From contig NZ_OZ060395.1 in assembly GCF_964059125.1 (NCBI RefSeq), positions 237,080 to 301,079 of the forward strand: DNA of 64,000 bases. Direction: 5' to 3'. The translations under genes and the position numbers were made by a program. How positions within the stretch are numbered: the stretch's first letter is position 1; each line of letters starts with the position of its first letter. This document shows positions 20,802 to 31,475 of the stretch, piece after piece. The notes beneath the pieces are model-generated. The model was not told the DNA's origin and did not search any database. It saw only the letters and a list, made by a program, of their open reading frames with translations. Origin of the DNA: Buchnera aphidicola (Eriosoma lanigerum). GTDB taxonomy: Bacteria; Pseudomonadota; Gammaproteobacteria; Enterobacterales; Enterobacteriaceae.

Positions 20802-21106
20802 GATTACCTCTTTAATATAGATTATTATTTAATTTTTTATTTTTTTTTAATTATAATATGTTATTAGTTACATATATAATTTATATTAAATATGTTATTT
20901 TTTGTTGACTAAATATAAAATAGTTTGTTCTATTTAAAATATAGATTTAAAATTGAAATATTATTTTAATTAAATTACTTTATTTAAGTGTATATATATT
21001 TTTTTAAGACATTACTTTGCATGTAATTATAATTAAATTTATAGTTTTTAATCATTATGTGTGATTTGTATTAATATTATATTAAAAAATTATAAAGGTA
21101 ATAATT
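20802..21106. promoter_or_regulatory. Divergent intergenic region proS/flhB
   Basis: About 305 bases between divergent proS and flhB. It should hold both promoters; no flagellar sigma-28 or other clear box could be recognised. AAGGTAATA just before the flhB ATG is the flhB ribosome-binding site. Confidence 0.35.
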
Positions 21107-22207
21107 ATGAATCATAATAATAATGAAGAAAAAACAGAACAACCAACAAATTATAGGTTACAAAAAGCTAAAAAAGAAGGAATAGGGAGTTGTTCTTCTC
21201 GTGAATTGAATTCTATATTAATTTTGTTAGTTACATTGATTTTCATGCGAATAAAAATATCTAGTATTTTTTTTGAATTAGAAAATATTATGTATTCTTG
21301 TTTACATTTTAATTATAAAACAATATACGGTAATAATAATTCTATATTTATATTTTCTGATGTATTAAAAAAAATTTTTTTGATTTTTATTCCTATAATT
21401 ATATTGTTATTGTTAATTATTTTTATTTCTTCATGGATATTAAATGGTCGAAAATTATTTTTTTTATCTATAAAATGTAATTTAACAAGATTAAATCCAA
21501 TACAAGGATTAAAAAAAATTTTTTCATTACAAGTTATAATAGAATTATTTAAAGCAATATTTAAAATATTTTTTATTATGATTGTTTGTTCCACTTATTT
21601 ATGGAAATATATATTAAATATTTTATCGTTGCTATTTATAGATAATATTGTAAAAGAGCTATATGTTGGAATGTATTTACTTTATATTTGTTGTTTTTTA
21701 GTGATTTTATCGATGATTCCGGTAGTTTTTTTTGATGTTGTTTATCAATTTTTCAATTATTATAAAAATTTACGAATGAGTCGTCAAGAAATACGAGATG
21801 AATTTAAGCAAATTGAAGGAAATCCATTAATTAAATTTAGAGTCCGTCAATTAATGAAAGAAAACATAAAAAGACGTATGATGATAGATTTACCTAAAGC
21901 TAGTGTGATTATTACAAATCCAACACATTATGCAGTGGCTTTACAATATGACTCAAAAAAAATGAATGCACCTAAAGTTTTAGCAAAAGGAGTTGGTCAG
22001 TTAGCATTAAAAATTTGTAAAATAGGTAAAAAATGTAATATTCCAATATTTTCTGAACCTGTCTTAGCTCGAACTTTATATCGTTATACTGATATAGGAC
22101 AAGATATTCCTAGTAAGTTATATACTGTAGTAGCGGAAATATTAGCATGGGTATGGAAATTAGAACGAGGGAAACAAAATAAAAAAAATAAAACTAAATC
22201 AATGTAA
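21107..22207 (+). CDS. flhB: Flagellar type III export apparatus protein FlhB
   Basis: Membrane gatekeeper of the flagellar export apparatus that switches substrate class after self-cleavage. The 366 residues (E. coli 382) begin EEKTEQPTNYRLQKAKKEG, the usual N-terminus, followed by four hydrophobic membrane segments in residues 35-215. The autocleavage site NPTH is intact at 271-274. The C-terminal cytoplasmic domain ends shortly after VVAEILAWVWKL. ATG 21107 has AAGGTAATAATT upstream. It is followed after 49 bases by flhA. Buchnera keeps hook-basal-body genes without flagellin, and these structures are thought to serve as exporters; no other flagellar gene is in this window. Confidence 0.96.
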   Translation: MNHNNNEEKTEQPTNYRLQKAKKEGIGSCSSRELNSILILLVTLIFMRIKISSIFFELENIMYSCLHFNYKTIYGNNNSIFIFSDVLKKIFLIFIPIIILLLLIIFISSWILNGRKLFFLSIKCNLTRLNPIQGLKKIFSLQVIIELFKAIFKIFFIMIVCSTYLWKYILNILSLLFIDNIVKELYVGMYLLYICCFLVILSMIPVVFFDVVYQFFNYYKNLRMSRQEIRDEFKQIEGNPLIKFRVRQLMKENIKRRMMIDLPKASVIITNPTHYAVALQYDSKKMNAPKVLAKGVGQLALKICKIGKKCNIPIFSEPVLARTLYRYTDIGQDIPSKLYTVVAEILAWVWKLERGKQNKKNKTKSM

Positions 22208-22256
22208 TATTTCTTTATTCTAGATAATGTAAGTTTTATTAGAGAGAATGTAAAAT

Positions 22257-24362
22257 ATGGCTAATTTTTTTTCTTTTTTTCAGATAATAAAAAACTTTAA
22301 AGTATTGCAATGGAAGGTATTAACTGCTCCTATATTAATATTAGCAATATTATCTATGATGGTATTACCACTACCTTCATGGATATTAGATATTTGTTTT
22401 ACATTTAATATTGCTATATCAATTATTATTTTACTAGTTTCAATGTTTACTAAAAATACATTAGATTTTGCTTCTTTTCCTACAGTTTTATTGTTTTCTA
22501 CATTATTACGGTTAGCTTTAAATGTTGCTTCAACAAGAATTATACTTTTAAATGGACATACAGGATCATCATCAGCTGGATATGTAATAGAGGCTTTTGG
22601 TCATTTTTTAGTAGGAGGAAATTTTGCTATAGGAACAATTGTTTTTGTTATTTTAGTAATTATAAATTTTATGGTTATTACTAAAGGTGCAGGAAGAATT
22701 GCAGAAGTAGGAGCTAGATTTATTTTAGATGGAATGCCTGGAAAACAAATGGCTATTGATGCTGATTTAAATGCTGGGTTAATTGGTGAAAAAGAAGCTA
22801 AAGAAAGAAGGAAAGAAATTACTCAAGAAGCTGATTTTTATGGTTCAATGGATGGAGCTAGTAAATTTGTACGAGGTGATGCTATGGCTGGAATATTAAT
22901 TATGGTAATTAATATTTTAGGTGGTTTATTTGTTGCTATAGGACAACACAATATGTTGTTATATCAAGCTGCTAAAGTATATACTTTATTAACTATAGGA
23001 GATGGATTAGTTGCTCAAATTCCAGCTTTAGTGATTTCTACAGCAGCTGGAGTAATTGTAACTAGAGTTAGTACTGATCAAAATGTTGGAGAACAAATGA
23101 TTAGTCAACTTTTTTGCGATTTTCGTGTAATATTATTAAGTGCATTAGTTTTAGGATCATTAGGACTAGTACCTGGTATGCCTAATTTAGTATTTTTATT
23201 TTTTACAGGAATTTTACTATTATTAGCTTGGAACTTATACATTCGTAATAAAAATGTAGCATTATTAGAATCTTCATTGGAAAAAGATGGTTTAGAAAAT
23301 AACATTTCATTTACTCAAGAAGCTACATGGAATGATGTTGATTTAGAGGATGTAATTGGTATAGAATTAGGAAGAAATTTATTATCTATGATTAATTCCA
23401 AAACAGATAGTGATTTGCAAAATCGAATCCGAGCAATTCGAAAAAAATTTGCTAAACAGATTGGTTTTCTTCCTCCAAAAATACATATTTATCATAATGA
23501 AGAAATACCTGAAAATAATTATAGAATTTTAATTAAAGGGTTAGAATTAGGAATGGGAGAAGTTTTTTTAAATCTATTTATGGCAATTAATCCTAGTAAT
23601 ATTAAAATTGTTTTATCTGATCATTTAGTAAAAGATCCTACATTCGGTTTACCTGCTTATTGGATTAATAAAAGTTTACTTATAGAAGCTAAAAAACATG
23701 GTTTTACTGTAGTACAACCAAGTGTAATTATTGCCACACATGTGAATAATTTAATATTTAGTCAAGTATGTGAATTATTTGGAAGACAAGAAGCACAGTA
23801 CTTATTAGAACATATTTCTAGAACAATGCCAAAATTAACAGAAGAATTTATTCCTAATCAAATTAGTCTTACAATATTTCATAAAATTATTTATAATTTA
23901 TTGTGGGAAAATATTTCCATTCGAGACATGCGTACTATTATAGAAACTATAATTGAACATCATGCTACTGTAAAAAATTGTTATCAAGAATTAACATCTA
24001 TTGTACGAGTAGCATTAGGGAGATCTATTACACAAAAGTTTTTCCCTAAGTTTTTAAGTGTTATTCAAGTAATAGGTTTAGATATGGATCTAGAGCGTAT
24101 ATTATTACAGATATTACAATCTGGAGAAGGATGCATAGAACCTGGTTTATCTAATCAATTATTAAATCAAACAGAAATTGCAATTAATGAACAAAAGAAA
24201 TTTAATTTGCCAATTATTTTATTGGTACATCATAATTTACGTTCATTTTTATCAAATTTGTTAAGACAAAAATTTTCTGAATTAGTTATTTTATCTAATA
24301 TGGAAATTATAGATCATCGTGAAATACATATTACTAGTGTAATAGGATCACAAAAAAATTAA
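22257..24362 (+). CDS. flhA: Flagellar type III export apparatus protein FlhA
   Basis: Inner-membrane ring subunit of the flagellar export gate; it couples proton flow to export and binds chaperone-substrate complexes. The 701 residues (E. coli 692) show about eight membrane segments in the first 320 residues, with the conserved cytoplasmic loop (GAGRIAEVGARFILDGMPGKQMAIDADLNAG and RRKEITQEADFYGSMDGASKFVRGDA), each part of the FHIPEP-family signature. The C-terminal cytoplasmic domain is complete to residue 701. ATG 22257, with AGAGAG at 22240-22245. It forms a pair with flhB. Convergent with argS. Confidence 0.97.
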   Translation: MANFFSFFQIIKNFKVLQWKVLTAPILILAILSMMVLPLPSWILDICFTFNIAISIIILLVSMFTKNTLDFASFPTVLLFSTLLRLALNVASTRIILLNGHTGSSSAGYVIEAFGHFLVGGNFAIGTIVFVILVIINFMVITKGAGRIAEVGARFILDGMPGKQMAIDADLNAGLIGEKEAKERRKEITQEADFYGSMDGASKFVRGDAMAGILIMVINILGGLFVAIGQHNMLLYQAAKVYTLLTIGDGLVAQIPALVISTAAGVIVTRVSTDQNVGEQMISQLFCDFRVILLSALVLGSLGLVPGMPNLVFLFFTGILLLLAWNLYIRNKNVALLESSLEKDGLENNISFTQEATWNDVDLEDVIGIELGRNLLSMINSKTDSDLQNRIRAIRKKFAKQIGFLPPKIHIYHNEEIPENNYRILIKGLELGMGEVFLNLFMAINPSNIKIVLSDHLVKDPTFGLPAYWINKSLLIEAKKHGFTVVQPSVIIATHVNNLIFSQVCELFGRQEAQYLLEHISRTMPKLTEEFIPNQISLTIFHKIIYNLLWENISIRDMRTIIETIIEHHATVKNCYQELTSIVRVALGRSITQKFFPKFLSVIQVIGLDMDLERILLQILQSGEGCIEPGLSNQLLNQTEIAINEQKKFNLPIILLVHHNLRSFLSNLLRQKFSELVILSNMEIIDHREIHITSVIGSQKN

Positions 24363-24438
24363 TTTTAAATTAATTATTAAAATTAATGTAAAATATATTT
24401 TAAAATTAGTTTATTTACATATTAAAATTTATATTAAA

Positions 24439-24527
24439 CAAGATAAACACGTAAAAATAATTAGAATTCACATTTTTGATCTTTTTATTTTAAAGTAAAA
24501 AATAATTTATGAACGTGTTTTTACTTG
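24439..24527. terminator. Imperfect inverted repeat between convergent flhA and argS
   Basis: Arms AAACACGT (24445-24452) and ACGTGTTT (24513-24520), extended outward by CAAG (24439-24442) and CTTG (24524-24527), around a 60-base A+T-rich centre that can fold further. It lies in the 194-base convergent gap, so it may terminate both genes. The long loop makes this less certain than the degP/dapD hairpin. Confidence 0.4.
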
Positions 24528-24556
24528 GTTTATGTATATAATTATTATATTTATAA

Positions 24557-26290
24557 TTATAAATATGGTATAACTTTAATACCTAACATATATAATCCTT
24601 TTTTAATTGTTCTACAAGTTAAAGAAGATAATTTTAATCTGCTTAATAAAGTAATATTTTTAGAAGATAAAATATCACATGTATCATAGAACTTAGAATA
24701 GATTACAGATAGTTCATATAGATATTTACATATTAAATGTGGTTGTCCTGTTTCACTTGTTTGTAAAAGTATTTCTTCAAATTGTAGAATTTTTATTCCT
24801 AGTTTTATTTCTATTTTTTTTGTTAATTTAATTCCAGATGGTAGTTTGAATATAGATTCTTTACCTTTTCTAAATATTGATAATATTCTAGTATAGGTAT
24901 ATTGTATATATAGAACTGTATTTCCTTCTAGTGTTAACATTTGATTCCAATCAAAAATGTAGTTTTGTACTCTATTTTTAGATAAATCTGCATATTTTAT
25001 TGAACCGATTCCTATTTTATTAGCTATATTAATAATTTGTTCTTCGGATAAAACAGGATTTTTTTCTTTAATAATTTTTGTTGTTCGATTAATAGACTCT
25101 GTCAGTAAGTCAAATAATTTAATTGTATTACCGCTTCTAGTTTGAAATGGTTTATTATTTTTAGATAAAATCATTCCAAAATTATGATGTTGTATTTGAA
25201 CTTTTTCAGATGTATAACCAGCTCGTTTTACGATTTTACATATATTTTGTAAGTATTCTTTTTGTCTGTTATCTATGTAATATATGATTTTATCTACTTG
25301 TAATTCATTACAACGATATTTTAAACAAGCAATATCTGTACTTGCGTATAAGATTGCTCCATCTTTTTTTTGTATAACAACTCCCATAGTATCATTATTT
25401 TTATTTTTTACGTGATCCATTAAAACTACAAGTGAGCCATTTTTTTTAATAGCGATATTTTTTTTTTTTAAATCTATAATTATATTGTGTATCATATGAT
25501 GATAGCTACTTTCACCTTTAATATCTTGATTTCTTAAAGTAGTATTGAGCATTTTATAAATTTTATTGTTTTCTAATATTGTTATTTTGATAATTTTTTT
25601 CCATAAATCATATGTTTTTTTTTCTTTATTTTGCAATTTTACTACGTATTTTTTAGATAATATTGCAAATAATTTATTTTCTGAATACATTTTTTTTGAT
25701 ATTTGATAATATTTTTCTAGTTTTTTTAAATTAATGTTTATTTTTATATTATCTTTGTTAATATAATCTAAATATGCTAATAGAATTCCAAATTGTGTTC
25801 CCCAATCACCAATATGGTTAGCTCTAATAATTTTATGTCCATAGAATTCCATAATTCGAACCATAGAATCACCTAGAATTGTTGATCTCAAATGACCTAC
25901 ATGCATTTCTTTTGCTATATTAGGAGAAGAATAATCTATAACAATTTTTTTTCTTTTTATAAATTTATGTATTCCTAGTCTTGAACATGTGTTAATTTTT
26001 TCTATTAGTTGTTCAATCCATTCTTGATGTAAATGAATATTAATGAATCCTGGAGGAATAATTTCTATTTTTTTGGCTACATTGTTTAGATCTATATTAG
26101 ATATAACTTTTTCAGCTAACATCAATGGTTCAATATTTATTGTTTTCGCTATTTTCATAATTCCATTTACTTGATAATCTCCATTATATTTTTTTGTTGA
26201 TCGAATAATAAAAGGATCGCAATTTAGAGAAGCATTATTATTAATTAATGATAATTTTATTTTTTTAGATAAAAATTTTTGAATATTCAT
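24557..26290 (-). CDS. argS: Arginyl-tRNA synthetase
   Basis: Class I synthetase that charges tRNA-Arg in the cytosol. The 577 residues equal the E. coli length. It has the N-terminal Add1 domain, the HIGH-type motif as HVGH (KEMHVGHLRSTILGD) near residue 130, GDWGTQFGIL, ILYASTDIACLKYR, and the C-terminal helical anticodon-binding domain (LEGNTVLYIQYTYTRI) ending LGIKVIPYL. ATG 26290 starts MNIQKFLSKKI. It is divergent from the rrs operon, the known argS-rrs neighbourhood of Buchnera. Confidence 0.97.
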   Translation of the reverse strand: MNIQKFLSKKIKLSLINNNASLNCDPFIIRSTKKYNGDYQVNGIMKIAKTINIEPLMLAEKVISNIDLNNVAKKIEIIPPGFINIHLHQEWIEQLIEKINTCSRLGIHKFIKRKKIVIDYSSPNIAKEMHVGHLRSTILGDSMVRIMEFYGHKIIRANHIGDWGTQFGILLAYLDYINKDNIKININLKKLEKYYQISKKMYSENKLFAILSKKYVVKLQNKEKKTYDLWKKIIKITILENNKIYKMLNTTLRNQDIKGESSYHHMIHNIIIDLKKKNIAIKKNGSLVVLMDHVKNKNNDTMGVVIQKKDGAILYASTDIACLKYRCNELQVDKIIYYIDNRQKEYLQNICKIVKRAGYTSEKVQIQHHNFGMILSKNNKPFQTRSGNTIKLFDLLTESINRTTKIIKEKNPVLSEEQIINIANKIGIGSIKYADLSKNRVQNYIFDWNQMLTLEGNTVLYIQYTYTRILSIFRKGKESIFKLPSGIKLTKKIEIKLGIKILQFEEILLQTSETGQPHLICKYLYELSVIYSKFYDTCDILSSKNITLLSRLKLSSLTCRTIKKGLYMLGIKVIPYL

Positions 26291-26461
26291 ATATAATCCT
26301 ATAATATAATTATATTTTAATATTTATTAAAAATATTATAATTATTACTGTTTATCAATTGTTTTATCTATATTTCATGATTTAATAATAATTTATTTAA
26401 ATATATTAATAAATAATTTATAGTTAAACTATAAAAATTAAAAAATAAGATTAACAAAACA

Positions 26462-26489
26462 TTGACTTTTAATATAAAACGTGTATTAT
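26462..26489 (+). promoter_or_regulatory. rrs operon promoter
   Basis: TTGACT (26462-26467) and TATTAT (26484-26489) separated by 16 bases, in the divergent argS/rrs interval about 140 bases before the mature 16S 5' end. The same -35 hexamer and spacing recur before tRNA-Asp, which supports both calls. Confidence 0.75.
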
Positions 26490-26509
26490 TAATAAAGTTC
26501 AGTATTAAA

Positions 26510-26522
26510 CGCTCTTTAAAAA
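26510..26522 (+). promoter_or_regulatory. boxA antitermination site of the rrs leader
   Basis: CGCTCTTTAAAAA closely matches the enterobacterial rrn boxA (TGCTCTTTAACA), where NusB/NusE load to stop premature Rho termination. It sits 20 bases after the -10 box, immediately before the 5' arm of the processing stem. Confidence 0.7.
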
Positions 26523-26547
26523 TATCAGAAAATCTATGTGGACACTT
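26522..26547 (+). other. 5' arm of the 16S RNase III-type processing stem
   Basis: ATATCAGA (26522-26529) and TATGTGGACACTT (26535-26547) are exact reverse complements of TCTGATAT (28232-28239) and AAGTGTCCACATA (28214-28226) beyond the 16S 3' end. Each arm has a 5-base unpaired spacer at the same place. Paired, they bracket the whole 16S, as in enterobacterial pre-16S rRNA. Confidence 0.85.
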
Positions 26548-26628
26548 TAAATTAAGTGAATGTTAAGTTTTTAAATTCATTTTTATAATCTTTAAATTTA
26601 TTTTAAAGATTAAATAAGTAAATTTTTC

Positions 26629-28193
<1,565 letters not shown>

Positions 28194-28213
28194 AAAAATA
28201 CACTTTTATTTAT

Positions 28214-28239
28214 AAGTGTCCACATAAATTATCTGATAT
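28214..28239 (+). other. 3' arm of the 16S processing stem
   Basis: AAGTGTCCACATA (28214-28226) and TCTGATAT (28232-28239) pair with the 5' arm at 26522-26547 (13 + 8 bp with a 5x5 internal loop). It lies between the 16S 3' end and tRNA-Ile. Confidence 0.85.
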
Positions 28240-28253
28240 AAAAACCATATTAC

Positions 28254-28331
28254 AGGCTTGTAGCTCAGTTTGGTTAGAGCACACCCCTGATAAGGGTGAG
28301 GTCGGTGGTTCAAGTCCACTCAGGCCTACCA
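28254..28331 (+). tRNA. tRNA-Ile (GAT)
   Basis: 78-base cloverleaf nearly identical to E. coli spacer tRNA-Ile: AGGCTTGTAGCTCAG start, anticodon GAT in CCCCTGATAAGGG, T-arm GGTGGTTCAAGTCC, acceptor CAGGCCT and an encoded CCA. The D-loop is one base longer than in E. coli. Confidence 0.98.
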
Positions 28332-28347
28332 CCACCATCTTTAATAT

Positions 28348-28423
28348 GGGGCTATAGCTCAGCTGGGAGAGCACCTGCCTTGCACGCAGGGGGTCAGCGG
28401 TTCAATCCCGCTTAGCTCCACCA
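28348..28423 (+). tRNA. tRNA-Ala (TGC)
   Basis: 76-base cloverleaf matching E. coli spacer tRNA-Ala: GGGGCTATAGCTCAGC start, anticodon TGC in CTTGCACGCAG, T-arm GCGGTTCAATCCCGC and an encoded CCA. Only six bases separate it from the stop of convergent gloB, leaving no room for a 23S gene or a separate terminator. Confidence 0.98.
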
Positions 28424-28429
28424 ATTAAA

Positions 28430-29167
28430 TTAATAGTTATCTTTTTCTTTTCTAAGTTTAATGAATAAATTAAAATAATATGATTCTAGATGTATATCTT
28501 GATTTAATGTTAATTTTAAAAAAATATTAATTTTTTTTTCTATTTTTAGAGTACTAGGTAAACTAATTAATAATTGTTTTTTTTTATTGATTAGGTAATA
28601 AAATTCAGTTAGTTCTTTTTCTTTAGGGAAAACTGATATTGCAAACTTAATGTTTTGTTTAGTATATTCATGAGAACAACATATTAATGTAGATTCAGGA
28701 AGTAATGAAATTTTTTTTAATGATTTAAACATCATGTAGTAATAATTATTATTTACTTTCCCACATCCTCCAGAAAACAAAGTATCACCACAAAAAAAAT
28801 ATGGTTTAATATAGTAAGAAAGATGATCTAAAGTATGTCCAGGAGTATGCATAACAATACATTTATTTTGTAACAAATTAATACTTTCCCCTCCTATTAA
28901 AATATTGTTCACTCCATATTTTATACAATCTATAGGTCCATACACTTTTATTTTTGGAAAATTCTGTATTAATTTTTGAATACCAGATACATGATCAATA
29001 TGGTTATGAGTAATTAAAATAATTTTTGGTATTAATTTAAATTTATTTATAACTTTAAATATTGGTGTAAATTCTCCTGGATCTACTATTATACAGCATT
29101 TTTCTGAATTTCTTAATATCCATACATAATTATCTTGTAAGATAGGTATAACAGTTAAATATAACAT
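28430..29167 (-). CDS. gloB: Hydroxyacylglutathione hydrolase (glyoxalase II)
   Basis: Hydrolyses S-D-lactoylglutathione in methylglyoxal detoxification. The 245 residues (E. coli 251) contain the metallo-beta-lactamase metal motif THNHIDH near residue 53 (HxHxDH ligands kept), the second His in HTPGHTLDH, the bridging Asp in FFCGDTLFSGGCGK, and the later HEYT motif, preceded by Ser where E. coli has Gly. The C-terminal glutathione-binding helices are shortened. ATG 29167 begins MLYLTVIPILQDNYVW, the usual start. It is convergent with the rrs-tRNA operon and neighbours rnhA and dnaQ, as in E. coli. Confidence 0.95.
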   Translation of the reverse strand: MLYLTVIPILQDNYVWILRNSEKCCIIVDPGEFTPIFKVINKFKLIPKIILITHNHIDHVSGIQKLIQNFPKIKVYGPIDCIKYGVNNILIGGESINLLQNKCIVMHTPGHTLDHLSYYIKPYFFCGDTLFSGGCGKVNNNYYYMMFKSLKKISLLPESTLICCSHEYTKQNIKFAISVFPKEKELTEFYYLINKKKQLLISLPSTLKIEKKINIFLKLTLNQDIHLESYYFNLFIKLRKEKDNY

Positions 29168-29252
29168 ATATTAAATTCCACTCGTAATTTGAAATAATTA
29201 TTTATTTTTTTAATTTATTACAATGGGCTAAAAGATTATTACATTTTAAAAA

Positions 29253-29735
29253 TTATATAGTTTTATATTTTTTTGTATTAATATATCCATAATCTATAAA
29301 TAATGGTTTTTTAGCTGATTTTTTTGCTAGTAAATCACATTTTTCATTTTCTAAGTGTCCATTATGACTATTAACCCATATCCATTGTACAAAATGAAAT
29401 TTTAATATTTTATTTAAATTAATCCATAAATCTATATTTTTAATTGTTTTGTTTTTAACTGTTTTCCAGTTTTTTTTTTTCCAATTATCTAACCAAATAG
29501 AAACTCCTTTCTTTACATACTGACTGTCAGTAATAATTGTAATAGAACAAGATTCTTTGATTTGCTCTATTCCTTTAATAACTCCCATTAATTCCATTCT
29601 ATTATTAGTGGTTAAGTAAAATCCAGAACTAAAAGTTTTTTCATAATTCTTATATCTAATTAGGATTCCATATCCTCCTGGACCTGGATTTCCTAAACAT
29701 GATCCATCTGTAAACATTGTAATTGATTTTAACAT
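29253..29735 (-). CDS. rnhA: Ribonuclease HI
   Basis: Degrades RNA in RNA/DNA hybrids. The 160 residues (E. coli 155) keep the active site at E. coli numbering: Asp10 (FTDGSCLGNPGPGG), Glu48 (NNRMELMG), Asp70 (ITDSQYVKKG) and Asp134 (EKCDLLAK), with His124 of the flexible loop in VNSHNGH. It is divergent from dnaQ with an 82-base gap, the same arrangement as in E. coli. Confidence 0.97.
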   Translation of the reverse strand: MLKSITMFTDGSCLGNPGPGGYGILIRYKNYEKTFSSGFYLTTNNRMELMGVIKGIEQIKESCSITIITDSQYVKKGVSIWLDNWKKKNWKTVKNKTIKNIDLWINLNKILKFHFVQWIWVNSHNGHLENEKCDLLAKKSAKKPLFIDYGYINTKKYKTI

Positions 29736-29817
29736 ATATAGTAGTATTGATTTTTTATTAAATTATATATAATCTCTATAAGATTATATTTTTAATTTTA
29801 TATTTCAAGTATTCATC

Positions 29818-30546
29818 ATGAATTTATTTTGTAATAGGAAAATTGTATTAGATACTGAAACTACAGGTATTAATGTTTCTGGTATACCGTATATAGGACA
29901 CAAAATTATTGAAATAGGTGCTGTAGAAATTTTAAATAGAAAATTAACAGGTATTAATTTTCATGTATATCTTCAACCTAATCGAAAAATAGATAAATCA
30001 GCTTTTTTAATTCATGGTATCACCGATAATTTTTTATTAGATAAACCAAAATTTATTAATATTGCACATAAATTTTTCAATTTCATTAAAGGAAGTGAAT
30101 TAATTATTCATAATGCAAGTTTTGATGTTGGTTTTATTGATTATGAATTTAATAATTTAAATATGAATTTTCCTAAAATAAAAGATATATGTAATATTAC
30201 TGATACTTTATCAATAGCAAGAAAAATTTTTCCAGGAAAAAAAAATAATTTAAATGCATTATGTAAACGTTATAATATTCCAATTAATAGAGTAACACAT
30301 AATGCAATGTTAGATGCTCAAATTTTATCTAAAGTATATTTATTAATGACTATTGATCAAAATATGATACAATTTTCTGATCATTTAAATAATGATAATA
30401 TTACATATAGTGATATTACTAAAACTAAATGTGATTTATCGTTATTAAAATTAGCGAGTAAAAGTGAATGTATTTTACATGAAAAATATTTAACAAATAT
30501 GAAAAATCAATTTGGTAAATGTATTTGGAAAGAAAAAATAAACTAG
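29818..30546 (+). CDS. dnaQ: DNA polymerase III epsilon (proofreading) subunit
   Basis: 3'-5' exonuclease that proofreads for the alpha subunit. The 242 residues (E. coli 243) have Exo I with Asp12 and Glu14 (VLDTETTGIN), Exo II (HNASFDVGFIDYE) and Exo III (HNAMLDAQILSKVY). The C-terminal segment that binds alpha is present and ends QFGKCIWKEKIN, similar to E. coli GGSCLWRA. ATG 29818 is consistent with E. coli. With dnaE intact too, this window gives no sign of lost proofreading. Confidence 0.95.
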   Translation: MNLFCNRKIVLDTETTGINVSGIPYIGHKIIEIGAVEILNRKLTGINFHVYLQPNRKIDKSAFLIHGITDNFLLDKPKFINIAHKFFNFIKGSELIIHNASFDVGFIDYEFNNLNMNFPKIKDICNITDTLSIARKIFPGKKNNLNALCKRYNIPINRVTHNAMLDAQILSKVYLLMTIDQNMIQFSDHLNNDNITYSDITKTKCDLSLLKLASKSECILHEKYLTNMKNQFGKCIWKEKIN

Positions 30547-30560
30547 TTACAGAATAGAGA

Positions 30561-30588
30561 TTGACTTGCATAAAAAAAAATGTATAAT
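30561..30588 (+). promoter_or_regulatory. tRNA-Asp promoter
   Basis: TTGACT (30561-30566), a 16-base spacer and a perfect TATAAT (30583-30588), ending 34 bases before tRNA-Asp and 15 bases after the dnaQ stop starts the box. It has the same -35 and spacing as the rrs promoter. It is among the clearest promoters in the window. Confidence 0.8.
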
Positions 30589-30622
30589 TTTAATTTAATC
30601 ATATTAAAAGTTTATTTATATA

Positions 30623-30696
30623 GGTGCGGTAGTTCAGATTGGTAGAATACTGGCCTGTCACGCCAGGGGTCGCGGGTTCGATCCCCGTCCGCACCG
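30623..30696 (+). tRNA. tRNA-Asp (GTC)
   Basis: 74-base cloverleaf: GGTGCGGTAGTTCAG start, anticodon GTC in GCCTGTCACGC, T-arm CGGGTTCGATCCCCG, acceptor CCGCACC and G discriminator. The 3' CCA is not encoded (the sequence continues AATA), so it must be added by nucleotidyltransferase, unlike the two spacer tRNAs. It lies downstream of dnaQ, as aspV does in E. coli. Confidence 0.97.
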
Positions 30697-30946
30697 AATA
30701 TTTAAATGATATAATCATATTTATCATTTAAATTTTATGTATATAAAAAAACTATATTTTTATACAGTTATTGTATAAAATAAACAAATAAATTTCTTAA
30801 AGAATAACATTTTTATTTTTAAATTGATTTTTAAAAATATTTAATATATGAATATATTTTATAGATCAAAGTATTTGTAAAAATAATATTTTTTTATGAT
30901 AATTAAATAGTTAATTTGACAATGATATGATTTTAGGATTAATTTA

Positions 30947-31402
30947 ATGACTAATAAATACATTGTTACTTGGGATATGTTGCATATTCATACTAAAGAA
31001 TTAGCTAAAAAATTAATGAATTTTAAACAATGGAATCGAATTATTGCAGTTAGTAGAGGAGGTCTGGTCCCTGCATCTATTTTGTCTAGAGAATTAGGGA
31101 TACGTTATGTAGATACTATATGTATTTCTAGCTATGATTTTAATATTATGCGAGATATTCAAATAATAAAGAAAGCAAAAGGAAATTGTAGCAAAACAAT
31201 TATTATTGATGATTTGGTAGATACTGGTGGTACTGCTTCTATTATTCGTAAAATTTATCCTAATTCTTATTTTGTCACAATTTTTGCTAAACCACAAGCT
31301 CGTTCATTGGTTGATAGATACATCATAGATGTACCACAAAAAATATGGATTGAATTACCATGGGATATGTCTATTTCTTATATTGATCCAATGATTAAGT
31401 AA
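30947..31402 (+). CDS. gpt: Xanthine-guanine phosphoribosyltransferase
   Basis: Purine salvage enzyme that converts guanine or xanthine plus PRPP to GMP or XMP. The 151 residues (E. coli 152) are collinear with E. coli Gpt: [21 protein letters not shown], the [26 protein letters not shown] segment and the PRPP-binding loop [16 protein letters not shown] 30947 begins [10 protein letters not shown]. It sits between tRNA-Asp and grpE. A TTGACA at 30916-30921 is too close to the ATG, with no good -10, to be called its promoter. Confidence 0.96.
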   Translation: MTNKYIVTWDMLHIHTKELAKKLMNFKQWNRIIAVSRGGLVPASILSRELGIRYVDTICISSYDFNIMRDIQIIKKAKGNCSKTIIIDDLVDTGGTASIIRKIYPNSYFVTIFAKPQARSLVDRYIIDVPQKIWIELPWDMSISYIDPMIK

Positions 31403-31475
31403 ATTAAAAATAATATTTTAATTGATGTAATTATTAAAAGATATTTTCTTGAAAAAATATTATAGGAGTAACGTT

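Noticed and set aside
30916..30946. Perfect TTGACA before gpt
   Set aside because: No TATAAT-like element at 16-18 bases, and the start point would fall inside the coding sequence.
31448..31475. CTTGAAA at 31448-31454 before grpE resembles a sigma-32 -35 box
   Set aside because: A -10 (CCCCAT-like) at proper distance is absent, and transcription would start at or after the grpE ATG.
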